From: Sipunculus nudus
Taxonomy: Eukaryota > Annelida > Sipuncula > Golfingiida > Sipunculidae
Assembly: GCA_026874595.1 (NCBI GenBank)
Contig: CM049308.1
Span: 72,140,624 to 72,204,623 of the forward strand
Direction of reading: 5' to 3'
DNA length: 64,000 nt
Shown here: positions 35,025 to 47,266 of the stretch, in pieces
Numbering within the stretch: the first letter of the stretch is position 1
How the letters are laid out: every line of letters begins with the position of its first letter
Made by a program: the position numbers and the translations under genes
The notes under the pieces: generated by a model
Databases searched by the model: none
Seen by the model: the letters and a program-made list of their open reading frames with translations, nothing else
What the model was told of the DNA's origin: nothing

Positions 35025-36975
35025 ATATTATATACAATATAAAAAACACCGGTTTATAAAATGCCAGTTATGGGATATATTGGATATCTTTTTCGTCACC
35101 AGCAGCGCTCACATATATTCCCGAACAAGTGTTAAATAATAATTAACATGAGAGTTGCCGTACATCCTCTATTATCGCCCATCGCCAGTTCTCAGGTGTC
35201 AAACGATCTTCTCTCCTGCAATATTCTAATTTTTCATATTTTACATATAATTATTCACACACTGAGAAAAATAATTATTTTTTCCTGTACAAATTCAAGT
35301 AGACATTATGGTAACAAAGAAGGTTTTGAGGTGCCCACAATAACTCTGTGACTGTTTGATAGAACATTTGTCCCACAAATTTGTTTAACATATGTTCAGT
35401 GAGATAGGGGCTTAAGTCTTTTCTCACCCTGTGAATATTTGAGGACTCAAACTCCTTTTGAGTAAACTAATTTTGCAAATAACAGTTGATCTACTCAAAA
35501 GTCATTATCATTCCATATCCAAATTTTTTGTGATCGATTATGTAATACTTGTCTGGGTGTACTTATGTCTATAAAATAATGCACCAAGACTTGAGTGAAT
35601 GAAGACAGCCTGTTTAACAGCCCTGAAGCCTATGATGGGCAGCAGCACAACAGATCTTGCAAAAAAGGTTTGAACATTGCTATTGCACTTTTATATATAT
35701 ATAATTATATATATGCATGTTTGTGTATGGTGAAGCAGTAGGACATACTGTTTTGTTCGCATAATGCTACAGAAAGTCCTGTAATTCTAGTCATAAATTA
35801 TTTCATGTCTTAGCTGAGCAAGGGATCCAGTGACCAGCCTGTCTATTTGTTTGTACTCTCTCTGCAAATCTGTTATCATCTCCTATGTTATACCTAAAAA
35901 ATTATACTTTTCATTTTGGCAGAGGATTTAGTCCTCTGGCAACATTTTCTAGTTCAGATTGGTGCTATTTTGCCCCTCTGTCAAAAGAGTCTATCACAAT
36001 GTCAGAGTACCATGCTTAAAATAACAGTGGTCAAAGCCTCATTGCATAAGTTATGCTGTCATTTAAAATAAACTTGACCAATTGTTAGATTTGTTTGAGT
36101 ACTTTTTAACAACACCTGTACCACATGTGTGAAAAAAATGATGTGTCAGTGTTTAAAGGACAAAGCAGCTAACCTCTGATGTTTTTGTAAAGAAAAATAA
36201 GATTTTTTTTCTTATATCATAATTTTTTTATTGTGACCGATATCATCATAAGAATATGGTAGATTTTAACTCTTATTTTGACTCTTATTGGGTCCTTTAT
36301 TAAATGACAAATTACTATATGCCTTGTATCACTGCAGATATCATTCTCACTGTAATCACAATTGACAAATTTAGTAACACATCATTATATATCAAAACAT
36401 TAGTATTTTTAAACAAATTAGTTGCTGTTTTTATTGTTTTCTGAAATGATCTGGGCCATTTTATTAAAGTGCATCAAATAAAGTATGTACATAACACTGT
36501 TACAAAGGGATTTTCTTTCTTTACAACTCAAGTACTTTTTGTAGATATGAGGGATCATAAAATTGGAGCCATGTCTCTTGTTAATGAAAAACCCAATCAA
36601 GGAGCCCAGGTTTAGCATTTTATAGCTACCATATACTAATCAATGAAAGATGACGTATTATTGTGGATGGTCAGTTGTTAATTTTGTAAGATTCCACCAG
36701 TCTCTGTTTGATCAACAGCATGAAACGTGTGATGTAGCAGGCTTGGAATCAATAAATATCATAAAATATGTTACTCTGTTTTACCAGGGCATGGTAAGCT
36801 TAATGCTGTTTTGTCAGTTTTTACTCTCATGTCAATCTATGTCACAAAGAGTGGGAAACCTCAGCAAAATTACCACTTCCTTTTCCCTTTATTTTCTTGC
36901 TATATTTTTATGAATCCAGAATAACGTAAAAATAACCTGAAGTTCAGTTTAGATACAATTTGTGTTTTTGAAGGT
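35025..36975. other. No recognised gene; short TA-rich run near 35,693-35,715
   Basis: AT-rich DNA. A frame starting with ATG at 36,650 runs 87 codons but has hydrophobic, low-information composition and no clear splice or polyadenylation context. Confidence 0.4.
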
Positions 36976-37165
36976 TTAAGACAAAAAGAGTGTTCTGCGA
37001 CGTGAACACCCACGTAAATAACACTGACACAGGGGATGGAAGGATGCAAGGATATGGAAACTATTTAAGTGAACAATGCGTGGGATTTCAATATATCTTT
37101 CCAGCAGCATTTCGCCTAAATCAGAAAGATTGCGTGATCCTTTTACAGAGAATCCAAACAGTGAG
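36976..37165 (-). CDS. Candidate terminal exon in a two-strand open island, unknown
   Basis: On the minus strand an excellent acceptor (TGCTCTTTCTGATGTCAG) is followed by about 62 codons ending in TAA. The translation looks globular (for example NLSDLGEMLLERYIEI) and then becomes Cys/Arg-rich. The plus strand is also open here: acceptor CTTTCCAG at 37,104, then 56 nt to a GTGAGC donor at 37,161. Only one strand can be right. No AATAAA is near the minus-strand stop. I do not recognise either product. Confidence 0.25.
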
Positions 37166-37708
37166 CTGACATCAGAAAGAGCACAGGTCACTTTTATTTG
37201 TCACTCCTCATTTCTTGAGTATCATCCCTGGATGGTGGATCTGTCTCTGTGCTCTTTATTGTTAAATGTTCAGTGGATGTCCTTGACTTAATCATTGCTT
37301 ATCACATTCATACATGTCATCCCTAGGATTTTGATGAATTTCCTCATGTTGAAGAAACCTTGATAGTGGGGTTGGGCTGGATCAATACTGCTTTCATCAA
37401 GAGGGATTACAGAACTGAACCAAGAGAAAGATAATATTAATGGGATTGGTTCTTTTCAGCTGATCAACTTGATATTGTCATGCTACGCCTCAAGTACTTT
37501 CAAATTTTAATGACTTCAGATTAAATGAAATCAAAGCATGAAATATTCCTTTTGTGTGTCCCTTGGAGAAGAGTCACACATGCATACCCAAAATTGGGTC
37601 ATTAGGACTGCGTTCCTTCGAGATATTAAGGAAAAACCTCTGTTTTCCATAAAAAAGCCATTGTTACACTTCAGGGCTGCCTTATATCAAAACCACTGAT
37701 CTGTTTTT
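37166..37708. other. No recognised feature
   Basis: Unique-looking DNA between the open island and the divergent Helitron-like element. Confidence 0.4.
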
Positions 37709-38740
37709 AGCAAACCTGTGAGCTTATGCGATGGTGTGGCGTCATGCATCGTGTGTCGTGCGTCGTCTGTACGTTAACCATAGCTATCTCAAAAATGGCA
37801 GGAGCTAGCATCACAAAATTTTTTGCAAATGATCAGTCATCCAAAAAACTATATCGGATTTTGTTTATTTTTTTTTAACTGCATTTTTCTTAGATTTTAT
37901 AGGAAAAAAGCTAAAAAAGCTTAAAAAATCTTCTTCTCCGAAACTGTCCAGCCAAATTGTCCAATATTTCACAGAAATGATCCCTGGAACAATCTTTCTC
38001 AAGTTTGTTCGAATGGTTCAAGTTCAATGATATTTGGCAGATGGTTGAACTTTGTTAACTGTGCAAAAAAGCATATAAAGATTTAAATCTCAGGAGCGGC
38101 TGGAGCTATCACCACCAAATTTTATGCCAATGTTGGTCACATAGGTCATATCTGAAATTAAGGTATTGGTGGCGCCACCTGCATGGTCCTTTATTGTACA
38201 GGGTCATCAGTGCCTGTAACACACTGAGGGCTACAAAAAACTTCTTCTCTGAAACCATATGGCCAAAATGTTTAATATTGCACAGAAATGATCCTTGGGT
38301 AGTCCTTTCTGAAGTTTGTTCAAATGGTCTCTTTTCAGTGACTTTTGGCCAAGTCATGGGAAGCTGAATTTAGTCATATGCCATAACAGCCCATTTAAGC
38401 TCAGTGGCTTCAAAGATCTTCTTCTCAAAAACCACCGGGCCAAATTCTTAAATCTCACACATTAATTATCCTCAGATGTTGATAATTCAAGTTTGTTCAA
38501 ATGAGTTTGGTTCATTGCTTTTTGGCTGAGTTACGGGAAGCTGAACTTAGCCAGTTTGCTGTATCTTCCTATATGAGTTATAAACCTGCGAAACGTTTTT
38601 CGACTGATGCCACTGAAGCCAGTTTGTTAAATATTTTACAAGAATAATTCCTACATTAATTCTTATAATAATTGTCATTAATGGTTCCACATGAATGATT
38701 TTTGGCTGAATTATGGAAATTGAATTGAGTCATTTTACCA
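37709..38740 (+). mobile_element. Divergent Helitron-like element with about 180-bp core monomers
   Basis: Starts after TTTTT with AGCAAACCTGTGAGCTTATGCG, followed by a GTCGTGCGTCGTCTGTACGTTAAC-type leader like those of the other families. The body contains four related segments beginning CTTCTYCGAAAC near 37,932, 38,241, 38,419 and 38,600 (the last three about 180 bp apart), with CAAGTTTGTTCAAATGG in each. One GGTGGCGCCACCTGCATGG palindrome occurs at 38,168. A clear 3' hairpin was not found, so the right boundary is approximate. Confidence 0.5.
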
Positions 38741-39149
38741 TATATGTTAGCTGTGTTTTGCTGTTACATCTAGCCTGGCACCATTTAATCAGCATCTATT
38801 ACATCATGCCACTAGACATTTAGATTTCAGGTTATCTTTGGTTAATATTGACAAGAAAGTTTTTTTAAAAGCTTTTAAAAAATTTAGATTTATGATTTAA
38901 GTTATTCATCATACCAGGCAATGTTACAATCATGGATATTCAGCTCTCTGTGGCTATATAAAGACAACTGTACGTGGATCATAAATAATTAGTATCCCTA
39001 CTCAACTTAATTAAAGAATTTGCCATCAATGAGATATATCTTTATTTTAATTTTGCATTCAGTATGCATCTGTAATCATTTTACATATATTCCTGATTTC
39101 TTTTTTATAAAAAGTCAGCTGAAAAGCAGCTGGGCAAATAAATTTCAAA

Positions 39150-40490
39150 ATTATTTCAAGTAGGGACCACGTTTGTGTACAGATGGCCGCACTGGGTTTA
39201 CCATTGGCAGAATGCCAGTGCCTTGATGTTGGCCATTAGCCAAGATGATGTTAGCTCTATAAATAGTTTTGGCACAGTGCCAGGATTGGAAGAAGTGCAG
39301 CCAGGTAGAGGTCAAGATTTCAATCAGTGCAGTAGCTGCATTCTATTTATAGCTTTGGAAGACTGCTCACTGCATCATATTTGGCACCAAAGTTCAGCCT
39401 GAATCTATTTATAGCTTTGGCAGACTGCCAACTTTGTCAGATTATGCAATAGGTCAAGAGTTCACTCAGTGCAGCCAGGTACAGGTCAAAAGTTCATCCA
39501 GTTTGGGATAAAATCACTCATATCTCAGAAGTGGTTTGACTTTTCTGCCTGAAATTTTGCAGGTTTATACATCCTGGACAGTTTTCTAGATTTTACGACA
39601 GGTGGCACCACCTACATTCACGTTTACTCTGCAGACATCCAAGCTCATATCTCGGGAACCGTTTGACTGATTAAGCCAAAATTTTGCATGTGTATAGATC
39701 TCGCATAGCTCTTCATCATAGGCAAAACTGGTGGCGCCACATGCAACCATTTTTGCACAGTGCCCATCTGTTCATCTGCTTTGGGATAAAATCACTCATA
39801 TCTCAGCAGTGGTTTAACTTTTCCACCTGAAATTTTGCAGGTTTATATATCCTGGACAGCTTTCTCGATTTTATGGCAGGTGGCGCCACCTACATTCACG
39901 TTTACTCTGCAGACATCCAAGCTCATATTTCTCGAACAGTTTGACCGATTGAGCCAAAATTTTGCATGTGTATAGATCTCACATAGGATTTCATCATAGG
40001 GAAAACCGGTGGCACCATCTGCAACCATTTTTGCACAGCTTCCATCTGTTCATCTGCTTTGGGATAAAATCACTCATATCTCAGAAGTGGTTTGACTTTT
40101 ACACCTGAAATTTTGCAGGTTTATACATCCTGGACAATTTTCTCGATTTTATGACAGGTGGCACCACCTACATTCAGGTTTACGCTGCAGACATCCATGC
40201 TAATATGCAACACACCTCACTCTTTTCCCCTTGCCACTTAATCTATGCCTCACTTCACCCGCCCCACTCTGATTTCTGGGGATACACATAGTCGCTTGTC
40301 GACTACCCATATTCTAGTTTTAAAATGTCCCAGTCTGAAACTTGCAGGTGTGAAACATCCATTTTGCTGAAATCATAATGACTAAGGTAGATATGCAGGA
40401 CTTAAGAGGAACAATATTAAATTTAAAAAATAAACATCCATTCATACTCCCAATCTTTGCACAGGTTCGCATTAGGCCTGTAGGCCTTGT
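39150..40490 (+). mobile_element. Composite Helitron-like block: unknown family containing a 5'-truncated TATCCGCC-family copy
   Basis: 39,250-39,500 holds three spaced copies of CTATTTATAGCTTTGG and a CAGTGCAGCCAGGTACAGGTC segment that recurs near 54,301. 39,503-40,200 consists of monomers with a 278-bp period (TTGGGATAAAATCACTCAT at 39,503, 39,781 and 40,059) of the TATCCGCC family. That family's 3' end follows: GGGGATAC, hairpin AGTCG/CGACT, and CTAGT ending at 40,317. No 5' hairpin is present for this copy. The block ends with AGGCCT-GT-AGGCCT and TTGT at 40,490, a separate 3' end also seen at 55,006. Confidence 0.6.
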
Positions 40491-40599
40491 TGATCATATT
40501 TAGTATTCATATTCTTCCATACATTTTCTATGAACATACCAGAAATTAGGTCAGTATTGGGTATTATTTTAAAGTTATGGTCCCAAATATAATGCAATT

Positions 40600-42066
40600 T
40601 TTAAAAAATCAAGAAATATATTTACTCACCTAACATGAGAATTGCTGAAGCTGGAGACTTTTTTTCAGGAACATAACTTTATTTAATCAAGATTCAATTG
40701 TTTACCCAAAATTAGATCTGATTTTTGCAAATTTGTCAAGTTATTAGCATAAATAAAAAAATCATTACTATAAATTTTGTCCAACTTTGGAAATGGCATG
40801 TTTTTTTCCCTGTAAGCACTGTTGATTTAATTTTCACAATATATATATACATAAGGATTTAATCCTTAAAAAATCTGAAATTTCAAAGGAATTGATTGAA
40901 AAGAGTAGCTTTTATTCAAGTTTCCATACACCATGTCAAGTGTTGTTTACATCTAGCCCAGGCAGCTTGCCTTAGCTCAGCTTGGCCACTACTAGCAGGC
41001 TTCATTCCCCTCTGCCCTGCATCCCCCCCCCCCCAGATGGTGCATTAACTAGATGAATGTTATAATTTTCTGTATTTTATTTTATTCTTGGCTATGCTAC
41101 ATTTTAGATTTTGTATTGTACCACCAGGGTTACAATGATTAAAGTGCACATTAAATTGTGTCCACAAAGTGGTGTATTGCTATGAAAATGTGGATGTTCA
41201 TCAGATAACTTACTAACTTCCTTACTTCAGAAGAGTAAAAACTTCAGCAGATGTGAAATTAAATTTCAGTAATAATCTGAGCTGAGATAGTAATTAGCAC
41301 AATGATATTGTTTGTCCCTCATTCAACCAACAGTGTGTATACTTTATTTGAAAAGATATTTTTATTTTATCAAATTTACTGAATCTTTTATTTCATTTCA
41401 GTGAATAAAATTAAGCATGTACTGAAAACTCCCAATGTGCAAAACTTTTTAGTAGTGATTCAAGGAATAATCCTGTAGATGCCATGTTGTGGCATTATTT
41501 TTTTTTAATTCAGTTTAAACATTTGTGATTTAAAAATAATAAAATATATGTGTATGCATAATATGACCCAATATGAGCTACACTCTGGATATATAATGAT
41601 TGGAACTTAGAATTCTAATATTTTGACTTATATTTTCAGGTTTTTTTTATTACAAATTTATAAAACTTGTAAATAAAAAAAATGAATCAGATAAAAACTA
41701 TTAATGGAAAAAGTGGACATGCTAAAAAATAGGCCCATATATAAACTTAAATGCATTATTCCCTTGAAAGTGAAATAAAGGTATTAGTCCATTCTGTCCA
41801 CTTGCCTGTCCATCTGTAAATTTTTCATATGCATCACAGTATCTCAAAACTTGTTACTGTTTTTCTTAATGACAGTCTTGTCAGAGTATTAGTTTGCAAT
41901 CTCATATTTAGAACTTTACCTCTAACCAAGTAGGAGGGCCCCTTTCCTCTTAGCTTCTCATATGCTTATATAAATGAAAAACATTACAATAGAATATTTT
42001 TCATATTTTGCATTTGCAAAAATTTCAAACTTCAGCTGAGCGCCGTGACCCATGGGTCCCTTTTGT
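40600..42066 (+). mobile_element. Helitron-like element variant, head-to-tail copy A
   Basis: Ends in TTCAGCTGAGCGCCGTGACCCATGGGTCCCTTTTGT, a variant of the AGCTCAGCTGA-family 3' end. Its interior (for example TTTACCCAAAATTAGAT, GATTTAATTTTCACA, AAGGATTTAATC) aligns with the next unit, which begins exactly where this one ends. The 5' boundary is approximate and no 5' hairpin was seen. It includes a 14-nt C run near 41,022. Confidence 0.55.
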
Positions 42067-43310
42067 AAAAAATCAGGAAAGATATTTGATCGCTTAACAC
42101 AAAACATGTTATAGCTAAGGATTTTTTCCAGTAATATAACTTTAATTAATCAAAATTAAATTGTATACCCAAAATTAGATAAAAATCTTTTAAATTTTTT
42201 AAAATATTAGCAAAAATAAAAATTTGGTACCTCATTAAATTTTGCCCAACTTTGGCCAAGGCACGTTTTTTTTCTGTAAGTACTGTGGATTTAATTTTCA
42301 CAGCATGTGCACGTAAGGATTTAATCTGTTAAAATCTGAAATTTGAAAATAAAAGCTGCAAAATTAGACTAGTTATTGAATTTTTTTGGAGGCTCTTGTT
42401 GTATTCTCTTACATTGTCAAGCAATCTACTTTGGTGACTGTAGGTTATTCAGTGCATCTCTCTATGCTCCAACAGGCTGTTGGCATAATGTTATGCAATC
42501 CCATCACTAGGGCAAGCCCTCTCTCCACTGAGCTGAGCTTAATCAGGCTGTCTGCAGTTAATACCATACCACAGGGAGCCTTTTTCTCTGGCACCCCTCC
42601 CCTACCCCATTCTGTTGACAGACCTGTACTATGAACTAGATGAATCTTAAAATTAACATTTTTTTCAGCAACGAGCAGTAACAACGGAGACCCCTCCCCC
42701 CACCCACCCCTTCAATACACAGGACTAATAAACAAGATGAATCTTATAATTTTCATGTTAAATAAATTCTTTTTGATGAGACTTGGACAATTTTGATTTT
42801 TTCAGAGAAAAAATTTCAGGAATTTCATCTTAATATTCAAATGTGATAAAATATTAGGATCTAATGTAAGTGCTAACTGACAAGATTTAAGAAGATATAA
42901 ATACTTTGTAGCATTTCATTCATATCTCTTAAAGTTGGCGGGGCCTAGGTGTGAATAACACTGTTAACTTAGTATTAAAATTAGGAATATTGGTCAAACT
43001 TTGTGGGATTAATTTTTAACTCATATGGCCATATATTTATTTTTTGAAAACTTAATTACCTTCACACATTATTTGTTTATGAAATGTTACTTTTATATAA
43101 CACTTACCGTAGGCCTATTTGTTCCATCACTAAATGGTTTAGCTCATGTCCATTATTCTATAATTTACAAAGTTTCCTTTAAGCAGGGCCATTTTCTCAT
43201 AGCTTTTCTAATGATAATATACATGATAAAACTAAAAGAAATAAAAATATTTTGCAGTTACTAATATTTTCCAAAATTCAGCTGAGCGATAAGACCCATG
43301 GGTCCCTTGT
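42067..43310 (+). mobile_element. Helitron-like element variant, head-to-tail copy B
   Basis: Repeats the interior of copy A in the same order with moderate divergence. Ends in TTCAGCTGAGCGATAAGACCCATGGGTCCCTTGT at 43,310. It directly abuts copy A, with no unique spacer. No coding gene is visible; the frame at 42,386-42,634 is not conserved in copy A. Confidence 0.55.
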
Positions 43311-43358
43311 TAATTGTTATTCGGTATATGATTAATTTTTACTGTACAGTGTATTATT

Positions 43359-45064
43359 GTATCCGCCAAAACAGAGTTTTGCGGATACTATGTTTTCAGC
43401 TGGTCGCCGCCGCCGCCGCCGCGTAGGTGTCCGGAGAACTCCTCCGTAACCGCTGGGCGGAATTTTCCGAAACCCGGGATTATGTTCGGGTCACATGTGA
43501 ACTGCTGCGCCCCGATTTTGTTTTGACCTCTGACCTTTCCTCTGCGCTCTGCGTCCGTTTGTGCGTCTGTTTCCACACATAAACCCACATATCTCGGGAA
43601 CCGTTTGACCGATCAGGAAAATCTTTTTGCACAAATGTAGCCCTCGGAGAGCTTTATAACATACACCAAAAATGGTGGCGCCACCTGCAACCATGTTTGC
43701 ACAGTGTCCATCTGTTCGTCTGCCTTGGGTTAAAATCACTCATATCTCTGCAGTGACTTGACTAATTCACCTGAAATTCGGCATGCGCAAACATCCTGGA
43801 TAGCTTTTCTGATTTTATGACAGGTGGCGCCACCTACATTCACGTTGACGCTGCAGACATCCAAGCTCATATCTCGGGAACCGTTTGACCGATCAGGAAA
43901 ATTCTTTTGCACAAATGTAGCCCTTGGAGTGCTTTATAACATACACCAAAAATGGTGGCGCCACCTGCAACCATGTTTGCACAGTGTCCATCTGTTCGTC
44001 TGCCTTGGGTTAAAATCACTCATATCTCTGCAGTGACTTGACTAATTCACCTGAAATTTGGCATGCGTATACATCCTGGATAGCTTATCTGATTTTATGA
44101 CAGGTGGCGCCACCTACATTCACGTTTACGCTGCAGACATCCAAGCTCATATCTCGGGAACCGTTTGACCGATCAGGAAAATTCTTTTGCACAAATGTAG
44201 CCCTTGGAGAGCTTTATAACATACACCAAAAATGGTGCCGCTACCTGCAACCATGTTTGTACAGTGTCCATCTGTTTGTCTGCCTTGGGTTAAAATCACT
44301 CATATCTCTGCAGTGACTAGACTAATTCACCTGAAATTTGGCATGCGTATACATCCTGGATAGCTTTTCTGATTTTATGACAGGTGGCGCCACCTACATT
44401 CATGTTTACGCTGCAGACATCCAAGCTCATATCTCAGGAACCGTTTGATTGATCAGGAAAATTTTTTTGCACAAATGTAGCCCTTGGAGAGCTTTATAAC
44501 ATACACAAAAAATGGTGGCGCCACCTGCAACCATGTTTGCACAGTGTCCAGCTGTTCGTCTGCCTTGGGTTAAAATCACTCATATCTCTGCAGTGGTTTG
44601 ACTAATTCACCTGAAATTCTGCATGCTTATACATCCTGGATAGCTTTTCTGATTTTATGACAGGTGGCGCCACCTACAATCAAGTTTACGCTGCAGACAT
44701 CCAAGCTCATATCTAGGGAACTGTTTGACCAATTGGGCCAAAATTTTGCATGTGTATAGTTCTCACAAAGCTCTTTATCATACGGTTAACTGGTGGCGCC
44801 ACCTGCAACCCTTTTTTGCACAGCGTCCATCTGTTTGACTGCCAAGGGCAAAAATCACTCATATACAATATAGTGGTTTGACTTATCTGCCTTAAATTTT
44901 GCATATGTATACAACTTGGACGGCTTTCTGGATTTTTTGGTAGGTAGCGCAAGCTACATACACAATTTGGCTGCAGACATCCATGCTGATATGCAACACT
45001 TCACCCGTTCCACTCTGATTTAGGCGGATACAAGTAGTCGCTTGTCGACTACCCGTATTCTAGT
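43359..45064 (+). mobile_element. Helitron-like element, TATCCGCC family, complete copy with exact 280-bp monomers
   Basis: The 5' hairpin is GTATCCGCCAAAAC/GTTTTGCGGATAC (43,359-43,388). Near the 3' end GGCGGATAC (45,023-45,031) is its inverted copy. Hairpin GTAGTCG/CGACTAC (45,034-45,052) follows, then CTAGT ending at 45,064 before T. The body is five tandem monomers spaced exactly 280 bp: ATCTCGGGAA or variants at 43,591, 43,871, 44,151, 44,431 and 44,711. Each monomer is itself a diverged dimer with two GGTGGCGCCACC palindromes. No gene is encoded; frames on both strands are repeat by-products. Confidence 0.88.
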
Positions 45065-45166
45065 TAAATTTTGGATTTCTCCGGGTCCCCTGGTTTCCTC
45101 CATCCTTACTGACTACTTAGCACCAACATCCGAGCCATATGTGGAGAGTGCCTCGTATTAGTTATT

Positions 45167-45470
45167 ATAACTAGTTGTACAATTTATTTATAACTAGTTG
45201 TACAATCCATATATAAATAAAGTTTATATTTAATGGTGGTTCAGTAATCTTGTGGGGATTTTTACATTGTATTTTAGTTTAACTGTAAAATATGTCATAT
45301 GGGATTTACTTCATATGGTTTTTACTGATTACACTAGTTGTTATTAAGTTACATTGTTAAATTTGTCATATGGTTATTACTTATTACTTTAATTAGTTAC
45401 ACTGTTAAATGTGTCATATGTTAATTATTACACTATAAATTAATTACACCCTAAAATGTGTCAAACAATC
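45167..45470 (+). repeat. Imperfect short tandem repeats
   Basis: ATAACTAGTTGTACAAT occurs twice (45,167-45,206). It is followed by four degenerate units of about 60 bp carrying TTAAATGTGTCATATG (near 45,285, 45,352, 45,410 and 45,450). These lie between two Helitron-like elements and may be part of a decayed one. Confidence 0.6.
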
Positions 45471-47266
45471 AAAATTTCAGTTCTCAGTTTAAATATTGGA
45501 TAAACAATGTGCAGATAAACAAAGCTCTGCTGTTTATATCATATTGGAACAACCTAATTTGATCTCCAGCTTTGTATTTTAAAACTTTAATTCAAATTTA
45601 ACCACAATTACTTTAAGTTGAGTCTTCTCAAACCCTGTGACTTATAATAGCCTGCATGTGGCATAGCTAGGAAATTTCTGTGAAATGCATCTTTTATCCA
45701 TGAATTACCATTTTAGCTTGTTCATGCTGATAAGCACAGCAGAAGTCACACTCAGTCTGGCCACATGTTTTAACATGATTTAACCTGTCTGGAGTTGTTG
45801 TCATCACACCCATCCACTAATGGTGCTAATACCAAATTTCACTCGGAAGTCTCCTTATGTTTTCTGTTTGCATCTTCTTTTAATGTTGGATATTTGGTTA
45901 ATTTTCAAGCTTTGTGTTCTTAAGTATGGTGCGTCTTTAGCAATTACTGCATGAAATGAATGTTTTTAGCTCAGCTGACTGAAAGTCATCTGAGCTATAG
46001 CGATCACTCTTTGTCCGTCGTCCGTCTGTCCGTCTGTTAACCAAGCACAAATCGTAACCGCTGGACCTAGAATCTTGTTACTTGGGATTCTGAGAGGTCC
46101 ATAAAAAATCTCCTTGGAAACCAGAAATTAGGTCTCTGTTACCCATATCCTTCAAGCTATGGGGCCCCAAATAACCCCCCAGAATTGTCAAAAATTTCAT
46201 ACAAAAACTTCAACATCTCCTTAACTACATCACTGATGGTCATGATTTTTGGCATACATATTGATCATGAGATGTTCCATCAGTTCCTGCAGACTGGTGG
46301 CCCAACCTGTATTTTTCAATTTGTTACGAATTGTTTTCTCTATTTTTGAGACCTTTAAAAACGTGAACATCTGTTAACAGGGCACAAATCGTAACCGCTG
46401 GCCCTAGAATCTTCATTCTTGACACACTGAGAGACCTATGAAAAGTCTCCATGGAAACCAGAAATTAGGTCTCTGTTACCCATATCCTTTGAGCTCTGGG
46501 GCCTCAAAGAACCCCCCAGAATAGTCAAAAATTTCATACAAAAACTTCAATATCTCATTTACTACATCACTGATGGTCATGATTTTTGACATACATATTG
46601 ATCCTGAGATGTTTCATCAGTTTCTGCAGACTGGTGGCGCCATCTATATTTATCCAGACCTAGATTTGGGCACAAATCATAACGACTGGACCTAGAATCT
46701 TCATTCTTGACACACAGGGAGACCCATGAAAAGGCTCCATGGAAACCTGAAATTAGGTCTCTGTTACCCATATCCTTTGAGCTATGGCACTCCAAAGTAC
46801 AGCTCAGAATAATGGAAAATTTGATACAAAATCTCTATAAGTATCTGAACAACTAATGCAGAGATCACCATGATTCTTTGCATGGATATTGATTATGGAG
46901 TGTTTCATCTGTTTCTGCTGGTGGTGCCACCTATATTTTATTCAATTTATAGAATTTTTTTCTCTATTTTTTAGACCTCTAAGGATGCTGTGATCTGTTA
47001 ACGGGGCAGAAATTGTAACAACTGGACCTAGATCCTTCATTCTTGTGTTGCAAGGAGGCCCATTAAAAGTGTCTGTGGAAACCTGAAATTAGGTCTCTGT
47101 TTCCCATATCCTTCAAGCTATAGGACTCCGAAGTATCCCTCAGAATAATCGAAAATTTGATACAAATGCTAAAGTATCTGAACAACTTAAGCAGAGATCA
47201 GCATGATTCTTTGCATGGATATTGACCATTAAGGGTTTTTATTAGTTTCTGCAGACTGGTATTTTT

